Assembly: GCA_036898135.1 (NCBI GenBank)
Contig: CM072512.1
Location: 6,911,484-6,975,483, forward strand
DNA length: 64,000 bases
Direction of reading: 5' to 3'
Origin: Oncomelania hupensis
Lineage: Eukaryota; Mollusca; Gastropoda; Littorinimorpha; Pomatiopsidae
In this document: piece by piece, positions 33,652 to 47,236 of the stretch
Layout of the letters: each line of letters opens with the position of its first letter
Numbering within the stretch: position 1 is the first letter of the stretch
Notes under the pieces: model-generated
Database searches by the model: none
Seen by the model: the letters and a program-made list of their open reading frames with translations, nothing else
Told to the model about the DNA's origin: nothing
Position numbers and translations under genes: made by a program

Positions 33652-34029
33652 CAGGGTGTTCCAAAAGTCTTGGGCACATTTGAAGTCCCCATATCTTAAT
33701 TACTATGAATGGTAGTAAGATAAAAGTTGTGCCATTGTAAAGCTAATTACATTAAGTTTTTTGTACAGCTGTTGATTTTTTTAATTTCTTTTCAGACCCA
33801 TTAATGGCGTTCACTCAACTAGAAAATGCTGGGACGCGTTTGGCAAGAATTTGACTATCGGCTTGATGTGTGTCGTGTGACCAATGGTGCTCACATTGAA
33901 CATTTTTGAACATTCCATGTAAAAATTGAGATTACAAGCTTTCTGAATTTACCAGATGGGTTTTTATATCCTTAATAGTTTCGGAAATATTCAATGTCAA
34001 AATGTGCCCAAGACTTTTGGAACACCCTG
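33652..34029. mobile_element. Mariner-type MITE with TA duplication
   Basis: 378 bp bounded by TA on both sides (33650-33651, 34030-34031). Inverted termini of about 30 bp begin CAGGGTGTTCCAAAAGTCTT on both ends, almost perfect through GGGCACATTT. No transposase frame inside. Non-autonomous Tc1/mariner element just downstream of nodal. Confidence 0.92.
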
Positions 34030-34375
34030 TATTGCCAAAGCCCAGCCGCTGCTATAGTAATTGAGGCCAGTCACACACGTTATAACTCCAAGGTTTTCCG
34101 CGCCTGTGTTGTTTTGTAAGGGCGGTACATCACACAGTGCCTACAATATACGGACCTTTTTAATGGTCAAGCACGTAGTTTAGACTCAATTTTCGCAAAT
34201 ATTAGGCACGTACAAAACAAAAACAAAAATATATCTATAGATATCTATATATTTATATCTTTATATGACGCAAACCGTCATCTCATCGTGAATTAAACAT
34301 TTTATAAGGTTTTGCGCAATTCTGATCTGCACTCTTTTCAGTACTCGTCACTCTGCACTCATCACTGTGCACTCA

Positions 34376-35372
34376 TTACCTGCAGCCGCACTCGGCTGCC
34401 ACCATGTTCGCGTGATGCCTGACCACGATCTCGTCGTATTCAAAGTACAGCATGCTGAGCGGTTTGAGGCGGATGGGTACGCAGCAGGTGGGCGGCGCCA
34501 GGCGGCGTTTTTTCTGCCGCATGAGGGTCTGCAGCATGGCGTGGTTGGTGGGTTTGAATTTGGTGTCTACGGGGGACGGGCATTCGCCGTAGCAGAAGCC
34601 GGCGTTGAACTGTTTTGGGTGGATGATCCACTGTCCCCAACCGATCAAGTCAAAGTCCACCGTAAAGTCGTACATCTGGCATTGGTCGTCCTTCGACGCC
34701 TTGTACCACTTCTTGCGTTTTCCGCCCCCGCCCCCGCCCACGTTCTTCTGCTTTTGCTGTGGATTGGAATCTCTGCTGGACGCGTCTCTCTTCATTCTGT
34801 GACGTTGTAACAACACGTCTCTGGTAGAAGAGTATGAACCGACATTTCTTATCGAGCCCGAACTGGAATGTTTAAGGAAGTCGATAACATCTGAGTCTGA
34901 AAGGTCTGTGAAGGCATTGTCACTTTGGGTGCTGCTGTTTACGCCAGATACCATATCGTCTCTAAATTGCCGCGCCAGATGACTACCACTATAAGGGTCA
35001 GTGGCACTTACACCAACGCTTTTAAGGTAAGCATAAAGACCTTCACTTACTCCTCTCTTTGTCCGCGAAAATCTAGCGTCTGCTTCACCCTTGTGAGTGT
35101 TATTTTGTCGGACACCACCACCATCCTCCTCGTCGTTGTCGTCATCCTTTGTGTAGCTTTCGTACATGTTCTTGAGGAACTCTCTGTCTTCCAGGTACAG
35201 CGCTACCAGTGACGTGGACTGCAACGACCCGGAGACGTCCTTCAGCACGATGTTCTCTTCCAGATTGTGTGGGATTCGAACCTTCAGCGACACGTTGCCG
35301 TGCTTCGTGTTGATCCACGAGGCCAGAACTCGCGTCATATTGAACACGTCATAATCTCCTTGCTCCGTCCCC
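34376..35372 (-). CDS. nodal: nodal exon 3: end of propeptide, cleavage sites, mature ligand
   Basis: Acceptor TTTGTTGCAG ends at 35373; the first base completes a CGG codon. It encodes the conserved propeptide end (WINTKHGNVSLKVRI), an acidic stretch DDDNDEEDGGG, both RXKR cleavage sites, a Gly/Lys-rich mature N-terminus and the whole seven-cysteine knot, ending ECGCR and TAA at 34378-34376. The cysteine framework C...CYGEC...CC...CGC is complete. Confidence 0.95.
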
Positions 35373-36450
35373 CTGCAACAAACACATCGATGACGTCACA
35401 AAGTAGTTTGGGCATCAACAGAACAAACTGTCGTCAATCCGGTCATTGTTACCATAAAACGAATGTATCTGGACCACCAGGACTCAAAATACTACCGAGA
35501 CAAGTTATTTTTCTGAATCCTTCCTCGGAAAATTAGTTGGAATAAGAACCTAATGCAAACAACTCAATGCCAAGAACAAGAAGATGACAAAGAATGACGA
35601 CCATGACGATGCCGACGACTTCTTAAAACGATGATATTAATGATGTGGCAATGGCGGCGACGATGACGACGATTAATGACTTCTTAAACGATGATATTAA
35701 TGATGGCAATGGCGACGATGACGACGACGACTTAACGATAAAACTTACCGTTCTCTCAGCACGACCTTCTCCACGCATTTCCCGCCCTTCAGAACGTCAA
35801 TGCGTAGTTTGAAACGCTTCCTTCGTCTGGACCGCTTGCTACCCGCGTCTTTCTGGCGTAGGAAACGCAACTCTGCCGTCCTCAGCTGCTCGTTCGGCGG
35901 AAGGAAGGGCACGAAAAAGGACACGGTCGCCTTCTTTTTAGAGTACTGCACCTCTGTATCAACAAAACCAATTTAAAAATATAATAAACATGTTTTCATA
36001 CCCAAAAATAATATTTAAACAGTAAATCAAAGCTATAAAAAGATCATCAATGCTTATAACCTAAAAAAATAAAAATAATAATAAATAGGAAAGACAAAAG
36101 TTACAGACAACATGTGTAGGGTTCAGTGTTGTACATGAAACTGCTAGAGTAAACACAACCTTTAAGGCCACTCCCACAGGGGCATGCACTCAAGCATACA
36201 AACTTACACACACCTCTACCACTCCCGCCACTACCACCACCACCATCACGACCACTGTTAATAACAACAATAACGAGAGTATCGTCTGATTATGATATAT
36301 TGCACATCCAATCTAACGGTCATTTTCACAGTTCTTGATGGTTTTTAACAGCATGAATACAGCACTAAACATAATGATGGTAACTGAAGACGATGATGAT
36401 GATGATGAGATGATGATGACGATGATGATGACGACGACGACGACGACGAC

Positions 36451-36501
<51 letters not shown>

Positions 36502-36761
36502 ACGTATGTCAGTATGATATGCACATTGACAGCAGCGATGAGAGTGATAATGATGACAAAAGGCAATCGTAACAAATTTGCAGAGGCTGTTTTAAATTAT
36601 ACTCGAGCAAACAAGTTCATCAGTAGTTCTCAGTAGTAGTCGATGATGGTGATGGTGATGATGTTAATGATGATGATGATGATCATGATGATGATGATGA
36701 TGATGATGATGATTCATATGATAATAATGTTGAAATTAACAATAATTGTAATTGCTACTGG

Positions 36762-36823
<62 letters not shown>

Positions 36824-38795
36824 ATGATTATGATGAAGTTAACAAAGATGAAATATAATTTTATACTTCTCTTTTTTTAATGACCTAACAAAGATAACAG
36901 TAAACAAAAAAAAAACATATATGTTTTAGGTGTAAAATTTTTATTTAAATCAGGAAATAGCAGTATCAGGAACATTATACAGATAACTTGTAAATTCATA
37001 GTACTTGGACAGTGACAGTGTGGGCTTTCTGATTGATAGAGATGGTGGTGATGATGATCGTAGTGGTGATGGTGGTAATGTTGATGAAAATTATGATAAT
37101 GGGGATGGTGGTGATAGTGAGGATGATGGTCTTGGTATAGATGATTCAGACCTGCTCCTTTTGTGTCCAAACTAATCCTTATAATTTATATTGGAGAAAT
37201 ACACAGTTAACCCAGAGAGGGACGCGCTCTATAATTTAGGCACCAGATACGGGCGCTTGTACTGATGTTAATGATTTTGTTAACATGTTTGAAAGGGAAC
37301 ATGTCCGAATTTAAGACTGGGATTTAGGAAAGCAGTAGAGATCTATGACAATTTGATTTGATTTCTTGTTTATAGGGTGTGGTGAACCTTCAGCGGTCAT
37401 AGCTGGACCACATCTATGACAATGATAACCATAATAGCCAGTCACATTTTATATCCAGATATTTTATTAAAATTATATTTGTTGTTTTTATATAGCGCTT
37501 TTCCAGCTCAAGAGCTGCTCAAGGCGCTGATCCAAACGGGATCTAACTCCAACCGCTCGAGGTGTTAACTTGCTGCTGAATGCGCTTCGTCTGCCGCCCT
37601 AGACAACTTAGCTGGATGTGTTCATATAGCTGGCACCCGTCTAGAACATGAGCGTCAGAATCTTTAAAATCCGTGTTACAAAATGCGTGCGTGCACAGAC
37701 TAAAAGACCTTCATTAGAGTCGTTTGCATTGTAAGCTTAGTGCAGAAAGAAATATGACCAAAAAATATATATATAAACAATAAAATTTAATTTTAAAATA
37801 CAATTAAAAATATAACTAGGGTGACAGTCTAGTTAAGGCCGTCGGTAAACTGTTCTGTGAAGCAGCCATTTCATCTACCATAAACTCAGCAGTGGCAAGT
37901 TCGTTGGTGTCTATATAAGCCTACACACAACAATAAAACTCAACCTACATCTATACAAGTTTGACCAAACGCCGAAGCATACATTCTTTCACCGCACGCA
38001 TCCGAGAGCGTTTAGCATATGAAACAGATACAACAACGACTCGATCCATTCAATTCACTTGCAAAATATACCCGCTGTTCGAACTTTAACTAGCGGGGGA
38101 AACGCCCCTTAATTTGGTCTCAGCTATTTACGGCAAATAATAACAGTAAAATGTTTGTTAAAATTGGCTTACACCCTTTCCTTTGCTTTTGAAGGTGGAA
38201 CAAATAAGCAACATCTACCCAACCAAAATAATCGTAAACAGGCATTTGATTTTCAAAGGACAATAAAATCGTCGCGATGGCATAAAACATGAAGAGATAT
38301 TGACGTACAAAAATAAAAAATAATGAACCTATGAAATCGTGCGTTCTGAAGATTACGTGACATCAGCGCATTTTGTGGTCATATTTTGCTGACGTTGCAG
38401 AATTTCTGTCTGAATCTCGCACTGAATGGCTTCGGACCAGTATTTTCAAACTAAGCTGACTCCCACGCTCTGTGTTTTATAGCGTCCCGGGAATAAACAA
38501 AGAATAAAAGAGATTTGAAACTAAATGTGCTCCTGATATTTCCAGCCATTTCAACCTGGGGAGCATTTCGTAAACGGCTCAACGGGATTTGGCCGGTGGT
38601 TTGTGGCGGAGCGGAATATTGCCAATTTTTGGAACACTGGACCTAGGCTACATCGCCCATCTTTCGGCAGTTTGAAAGTGCCGAGAATAGAAACAGGAAA
38701 AGACAATACCCCCTCCTCACCTATAATAATCCTGTCTTCAACCAGCAAATCCTCCTCAAACACGACCTCAACCCATACGCACAATGACCTGACTG

Positions 38796-38878
<83 letters not shown>

Positions 38879-41800
38879 CTACCACCAACCTAATCCCATC
38901 ATACTATGAGAAAAAGTCTTCACGCAAAATCGCCATGGATATCACCGCTTTATAAATGCCCAATAAATCAGTCAATCCCTCAGTCTCGCCATGTACTAAT
39001 ACCAAAACACTATCCCGCACCTCGAAAACCGCGCGTTCATTCATATTTCTAAGGTCATAGACATTCTTCACACATTTTTTCCCCCCTTTCTCAATCCCTC
39101 TTGAAACAATAACTGCAGGCACGGCAGACGACAACTGTTTAAAGTCCCATAAACTTGTTACTAGAGGTCGGAATGATTGGCAGTTGGCGAATAATCAGAG
39201 ATTACATGAAATGCGTGTATCGTTTTTTTTGTTTGAAGTAACACAAATCCCTTAACCCTTTTTATGACTGCAAATTTTCAAGTGCTCAAGGTTGTTTAAC
39301 GCAACGGGGTATTATACAGTTCTGAGTATACCAAAGAGAAACTTTGCTTACAGTTCACTCCTTCGGATGAGAGTATAACCCGAGGTCTAGCCCGTGCGCG
39401 CACGCATTCCATCGCATGGACTTTAAAGATCCTGACGCTCATGTCCTAGAGGGGTGCGTGCCGGCTACACAAGTACCCACTGCGCGCTATGGGTCCCTTC
39501 TCCCACTTCCGGTCGCCCAGGATTTGTGCTCAGTGGTCGAGGTGTGACCTTCAAGGCAGCAAGTGGGCGCCTCGGCTTAAGTTAGATCCTGTAACGGCCA
39601 GCGCCTTGAGCAGCCAGTGAGCTGGGGAAGTGCTCTATAAGAAAGAGATTGTTGTTTAACATTTTCTCTTATACGAAAGCAAGGAGACTGGAAAAAGAGG
39701 CGGGAGGACAACATTCGAGAATGGACTGGCTTGACACTGAGCGAAGCCATGAGGGTTGCTGAGGACAGGGAAAGATGGAGTACGCTGGTTAAACGATCAT
39801 CTGTGGTGCCGCAACGACCTCCGAGTTATGGGATAGGATAGGATGGGATAGGATAGGTAGATGTTTATGTAGAAAGCATTCTCTTATTCGAAAGCAGGTA
39901 GATGCGTGTGTTTATACCTGAGAGCCAGCAGGTAGTGTTATGCACAGTTGTGTTTGTAACGGCTAAAGAGTGTTATTCTTACTGTAAGTTATTGTCATTG
40001 CTAATTTAATATAAGTATGTGTTGACACTACAATGTCATTTCTTGAAAGAGATAATAAAGTTATCTTATCTTATTTAGGCTGTCGCGGCTCTAAGTTCCC
40101 ACATGGCTTTTTGTTCAGCGGGAGAGCAGAGCTGTGTGCGACATTTGAACTATTTGATTATGTAGGAACACCGACCTGCGGGACCGTAGCTATAGATTTG
40201 TTACAACATAGCCGCCACCGTGGCCAGGGCCTTGAAAGTCTCTAAAGAAGAGGCGGGACGGGGAGCCTCGATGATCAAACTCTCCAACGCTCTCCGACTG
40301 CAGAATGTGTCGATAATCATAGAAGACTCGTCTAACTGAGGGCTCGCGAAGCACGCTGCAGAACTAATGAACGGTTGAGGGGTTGGGTGAGAGGTGGGGG
40401 AGGGGAGGGAGAGAGAATTTTGAGATTATAGTCACTGGGTGAACATAGACCTCAAAAAGGGTTGTGAAAGTGCATGAGTAGTGACAGCAAGTGAATCTGA
40501 CTGTGTAGTAGAAATAGACCCTTACACCCTGTGCCATGTGCTGCTGGAAAGTGCCCATGCTGACTGTGTAGTAGAAATAGACCCTTACACCCTGTGCCAT
40601 GTGCTGCTGGAAAGTGCCCATGCTGACCGCGGTATCGACGGGAGGGAGATGGATGGCGACTACACCCATTAGATGTAACTAATACACTTCACAACTCACT
40701 GACTTTAACGCTGATTCGTACGAGGATCCACCCTGCACTTTACAAATGGCGTTGCCTTTCTACACGCGTCCACATTTGCTGGGGTGCCCGGGACCCCGAG
40801 TCAAAACGCCAAACCGCCAATAAAAAAAGCGGTAATTTAAGTCTTAATATAGTCTTCACGCCCACTGTATCAGTTACACCTGTGTGCGCAGACCGTTTAA
40901 ACCGCGTGCAACCGTTTATACGACGCCCAGAATATCGTTTTGGCATAAAACGCTAGACGTGAAATTCTCTCCTGGTGGGTAGCATATTGAGACGGCGATT
41001 TGGAGCGTGAAATAATCAATCACGTTTGTCGTGTCAGTGACCGGGTTAGCCGGCAACGAGGCTCTCGATAGGACACCCAGATCATCACAACAATCATTAC
41101 CAACAGGAAACACCCAAAATAGGGGTAGGGGCCCTGATCTTTTGTAAAACAACCCACCAGAGTTTTCGAACTCGTTAACTTGCAAATCACCGCAAAAGTG
41201 GAATGAGGTATTAAAAAATATTTTTTTTAAAACCACCCATAATCATTTCCCATCTTGCCCAAAACACATCAGTTTGATAAATGAAGCGCACGGAATTTGA
41301 CCCGTGTTATTCAGTTTGACGACAATGTCGAAGGGAACAAAATATTGCATTGAAGGCGGCTCGGGTGTGTCCTCCAAAAAAGCAGAATGAAGAAAAGGAA
41401 AATGGCGTTCATTCAAGGAAAAAAACAGTCCCATTTTGCTAATGGGAAGTTTGCGAAGGATGCAAGGTGGACGGTAGTCAATGAAGGTAGGGCAATGTGT
41501 GCTGGGGACCAGGGTACAATCTGATGGTATTAGGCTGGCCGTTTAATTTTCTGCCCAGCTTTCCCCAACGCTGTCGACCGCTTGATCCGGGATGTCGTTT
41601 TATGTCACCTTTATTTGTCTCCCTTTCCAGCCCTCTCGTCCTTTTCTGCCTTACGCGACAAAAGAACTCCACGTGACGGACTATTTGAGACCACGCGACG
41701 TCGTCTCCGATATTTGCGCTGCCAGAATGAAAGTGTCAGTTCCTGTCTTGACACTCTGTGTAGAATTTATTGCTATGAACCCCTTTTTGGCCCACAAGAC

Positions 41801-42260
41801 TCCTCGATTTCAGTTCATCACCAAAAGGACCTACTCGATCCCATTTAGCAATCAAACTGTCGCCAGTCTTACACAAACTTTCAGTTGAACCTTCTCAGGC
41901 CCTGTCCGCTTTCACATTGTTTGACCTTAGTGGCGACTCCTCTTTCTCTGCCGAACCACAAGTTTTTTTTTTTTATAGATTGATTAAATGAATTAATGAA
42001 TTAATTATGTAATTAAAAGGTATTCAGTGCATATTTCCACAACAAGCAAAATGGCAGCGCGGGCATCAGAAGACGGCAAGACGTTTGTTTAAATGGTTGA
42101 GGTAGTGAAAGCAATGTCTTAATTTATTGCAAGCAACACATTAAATTACCCGTCAAGTTTATGATATGCGCCTAATGTAAATCAACAGCTGCTTACGCGT
42201 TTTATAAGTTAATTAATTTATTTAGTACCCATCTACATCTGCACACTTAGAGACAGAGAC

Positions 42261-42329
<69 letters not shown>

Positions 42330-42542
42330 AGGTATAGGCCTACATATGGGTGTGTGGGTGTCTATCGTGATTGCATTGCATCCTGGAATTTTCTATTGCA
42401 AAAATAATGTATATATATATATAAACAGTCAAAACAAAACAGATACAGCACACTCTTGCTCCCATCAGTCAAAACAAAACAGATACAGCACACTCTTGCT
42501 CCCTTGTATATATTTGTTATTATTTATTTTTGTTAACACACT

Positions 42543-42632
<90 letters not shown>

Positions 42633-42741
42633 TCGATTTTCTCGCACTATGCGTCGCTTGCTTAATTGTGGGCCTGTCATTGTGCTATCAGTGCACACAC
42701 ACACATCCAAATGCACACCCACCCACCCACACACACACACA

Positions 42742-42772
<31 letters not shown>

Positions 42773-45700
42773 GCACATTGTTGCCACTAAGGTCTGGCTT
42801 GTCGGTGTATCTAGCCTATCAACCGCTCCGCCTTAGCGCAAAACTGCTAAATCCCGGCTACCTGGACAACCCAGTCATGTATCCGTACACCCCTAATCCC
42901 CTCCACACAGCGCTACCTCGGAAGGCGCAGCCCGGGTGGGTTTTCATACCCACGACATGACAACTAGCACCCTGGGTAGAGAAGCGCAATTTATCTCCTA
43001 TCGTTCACGTATTACCGTGTTTTTGAAATGCAGGCGATCTGACCAAGGACATGTTTAGTTACACGGTCCCCCGAAAGAACCTGGAATTAAAGAGGCCCCT
43101 TTGACCACAGATCCTTTTTGGCATTCACAGTGGAGTGCTGCCCCCACTAACTAAAAAATAAGCTTACAACTAAAAATAACTTTGTCGAAAGTACAGTTAC
43201 CTTTTAAAATCAATCAATTCCGTAGTTGCTGTGCCTTTTTAACAGCAACTGCTAGCCACCATTATTGCGCTAAAAATAGCAGCTAACCACCATTATTGCG
43301 CTATAAATAGCATCTACGAAAGCCCGTAAGAGGCAGAACCCATCATAAAGTTTCTGGGTAAAGGCTTTTGACGTGATAGGTTGGTACAACAGACCCTACC
43401 CTACCACAGACATTCAAGACCGCACCCCTTGAAGCCGCGTGGCTCATCCAGAAATAGGGTCAAAGGCCCCAGAGCTATGGTATTAGTGAACTGTTACACC
43501 TAAAAATCACTCCCATCAGATCAGGAATGGGCAATTCAAACTTTAGCGATTGGATTGAGCAACGAAAGCCCACGTCATTGGTGTGTAATGTAATAACAAT
43601 GCGAATTTTAAGGTCAACCTTTAGTGGCCAAAAGTAAACAAAGCCTTCCAATTTGGGGTCCTTTAAGCTCTGGCCTTGCCATGCCTTGCCTTGCCTTGCC
43701 TAACCTTACCTTTCTATCTAACCCTTTCTTTGATCTGACCTGTGGAAGCCTGCGCAATCCCACACAAAGTGAGCAATTGCCACAGCACTGGCAGACCCGA
43801 ATTGAAACAAAACATTAATGTGTGCACAATAAATCTCAGTGTTCCTTCGGATGAGAGTATAAACCTAGGTCTAATTTGGGCATTTACGCACGCATTCCAT
43901 CATACGGACTTTAAAGATCCTGACGCTCATGTCCTAAACGGGTAAGTGCCGCTTACATTAAAAAAACACCAAGCAGGCACTATATCCTGTCTCCCCTCGT
44001 ACCCGGTTGACCAGGATTGTGCTCAGTTGTCTGGGGCGTGCGTCAGACGATGCATCTAAAGCCAGCAAGAGGGCGCCTCGTACAGCTTGAGTTAGATCCT
44101 GCATCGACCAGAACCTTGAGCAGCTCTCGAGCTGGAAAAGCGCTGTATAGGAACGATTAAATTAAGAAATTCCGATCGACTGTTTGGCGTCTAACGTAAT
44201 AAACTGTAACGCTGATCTGCGTGATCGTTAAGCAAATGGCTGAGCCCTGTGCTAGTTATGCATGAAAACAAAGACAAGCACAATGAGACAAAGGCCATGT
44301 ACATACAAAAGTACTTTGCACTTTGAGGCACAGATTGAGACAAACGAGATGTCGGGGACAAAAGTATCACGACGTGGTGTAGAACAGAAACAACGGGTAT
44401 AATGTCCAGGACAATTTTGTTTATGACCCCACTCTGTGCGTTAGATCCCTGTTGTCTACACTGCCAACTGTCAGAGTTTGTTAGTTAGTTATTCATTGCT
44501 TACAGGGTCCAGCGGGCTGCAAAGAGCCGAATCAGGACCACAACTGGTCGAGTGTTTTATCTACTTGCTCCAATTGTTTTGAGAAAAGTCTCCTTTAAAC
44601 CAGATCCGCAGATGGCTCAGTGGTGTATGCAGTGTACTCCAATGTCAGGTGATAACACTGCAGCCTTACAGGCAGTGGTTCAAATCCCGGAGTAAAATAA
44701 TAATAATAACAATAATAAGATAAATAACATTACAAAATACAAATAAAAATTACCCTTCGCATGGACTTTAAAGATCCCGACTCTCATGTCCTAGACGGTG
44801 AGTGCCGGCTACACAAATACACCCAGCACGCACTAGGTCCCTTCTCCCCATCCCCGATCGTCCAAGATTGAGCTCGCGCATCTGACTATGCGCCCCCAAA
44901 AATTGCAGGTGAGCGCCTCTGGCGCCTCGGGATGCTTGAGTTAAATCCTTTATCGATCAGCGCCTTGAGCAGCTCTTGAGCTGGAAAAGCGCTATATAAA
45001 GAGTGATAAATAACATTTAAAAACTAAATATAAATGAGGTCATAAACCTCCGTGCTGATATCGCAGAAGATTCGCACAAACTTCACAAGAGTTTGCTAAT
45101 CTAACAGTTCTTAAACATTTTAATTTCACACATACATGCACACAAACATACTCATTACCTCCTCGTTCACTCTTGTTGAGCGAGAGAGGAATGTCACCAC
45201 ACTTAGAAACATACACGTAGCAGAAGAAATTCAGAATAACACACGCATATAGCTCTCTCTTTGATATATTCAACTAACGGTGAATAAATATAATTCAAGA
45301 CGTTAACTTCAACCTAAGCAATTTAACCAGCAAAGTAATTCGCAAACAAAGTAAACATTATCAAATGATTTAGTCCCTAATAGTTCAACTAACGATTCAA
45401 TCTTCAAACACATTTTCTTTTAGCAGTACTTGCAGATATAAAACCGTTTTCAAATGCACAAGCAGTAATGTTTCTGATCTTGCTTCCCATCATCATCGTC
45501 GTCATTCCTCCATTTGTTTTGTTTTGTTTGTTGTTTCGATTCAGACCACCGCCGCCACTCACCCCATCACTCATCCTTACCTCTCCCCCCCTCCCTCCCT
45601 CCCTCGTCTCTTATTCGTTAGCAAGTCTCTGATTTTATTTTGTATGAAGCCAGATATTTAGAATGAATGCGTGAGTACTGCGCTTTGAACTGATATTGTT

Positions 45701-45782
45701 CATTGGGAAAAAGCGCTATATAAATATCATTCTTCTTCTTCTTCTTCTTCTTCTTCTTCTTCTTCTTCTTCTTCTTCTTCTT

Positions 45783-45860
<78 letters not shown>

Positions 45861-47166
45861 AGTTCTTTTACCTCATATTGGGAATCCATTACAACTAACA
45901 CATTATTTTCATCTATCATAGCTATATTGTTCACACTTTTTATAGACACACTCACTTCATCTACCACAACACCTATCCAGTATAGTCCATTCACACTTCA
46001 CGCACTCAATCACAATCACCCAGAGAGAGAGAGAGAGAACTTTATTTCTCCATGGCACCTGGATTTATTGATTATTCTTTGACTCATCACACCCAATGAA
46101 TCCGCTAATTAAAAGAAGTTCGCTAATAAGGAAAGATAATTCATAGTTCCGATTCTTCCTCCCACGCTTTCACTCACGTTGACTGTGCTAGCTAACACTG
46201 GTCCACCAAAATGCGTGATGTGCTGTAAACTAAACAATTCACTTCGTGACTTTGGAACTTTGTCCCATTGACAAAAGATCCGCACCGAATAAACGACTAA
46301 CACTTGTGACCTTTTCCAACTGACCTTTGCTCTACCTGTGACCTTTAACTCGCAACTTTTCTTTGATTCATTCATACCAGAGAAAATGGATTCATTCACT
46401 CATGAACCGGTTCTCAGATTAAAACGGATGCCCTAAAGACCTCATAGTGTAGTACTACATTACATTATTATTGCTTTAGGTCCAGCGGACTCTTCCGAGC
46501 CAAATCAGGACCGGACAACTCCCGATCCGCATAAAAGATCTGCTGAAACAACCATAGTGGTAAAACCGAAAGCTCTCCACCAGCCAGTCACTTTACAATA
46601 AAGACATCCCACGCAAGGGACGGCTGAGGCTTCACCCCAACTTATCGAACCCCCGTTTACAAAAACAAAATAGAATACAAACATCATTATAAATTATCAA
46701 CAAAACACATACATATAAAATGCCTACATTGCTAAAGAATAACATCATAGGAAGCCCTAGTGACCACCTGGCAGAAAGCGTCCAATAATCCCAAGCTGAT
46801 CCAACAGACCTCATACACAAACAAGGCGTCTTGTCCCGGAAGAGTTTTCAAGAAAAAAGGAAGGAGACTGGTCTAGCGAAGAAGACGATAGTATAGCAGA
46901 TTGATAGAAAAGAGCAGGAATGAGAAAGAGCAAATGAGAAAGACAGCGACAGTGGGAATTTAAAGCACTAAATTTCCAGAAAGTGGGGATACTATTTATA
47001 CTGAAACCCCCGGCACCCCAACGGGGGAGTGTAGTACTAAGTCTATAGGCTCTACTACGATGAACGCCACAACAAATATCAACTCTACATGTACGATATT
47101 ACACTACTTCACGGACATGCCATGCCTCAACTAATTGTCCAATTTGAACATGCCGTAACGTTGGCG

Positions 47167-47236
<70 letters not shown>

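Noticed and set aside
34367..34810. 147-codon plus-strand frame opposite nodal exon 3
   Set aside because: Antisense to the conserved Nodal mature domain; its openness follows from GC-rich codons on the other strand.
36335..36858. Poly-Met, poly-Ser and poly-Asp frames
   Set aside because: Products of (GAT)n repeats inside nodal intron 1.
42346..42960. 204-codon plus-strand frame
   Set aside because: Mostly poly-Leu from (TTA)n and poly-Ser/Leu from (CT)n; no splice or domain support.
45696..46082. 128-codon poly-Leu/Ile frame and its poly-Arg/Ile complement
   Set aside because: Translation of (TTC)n(TTA)n.
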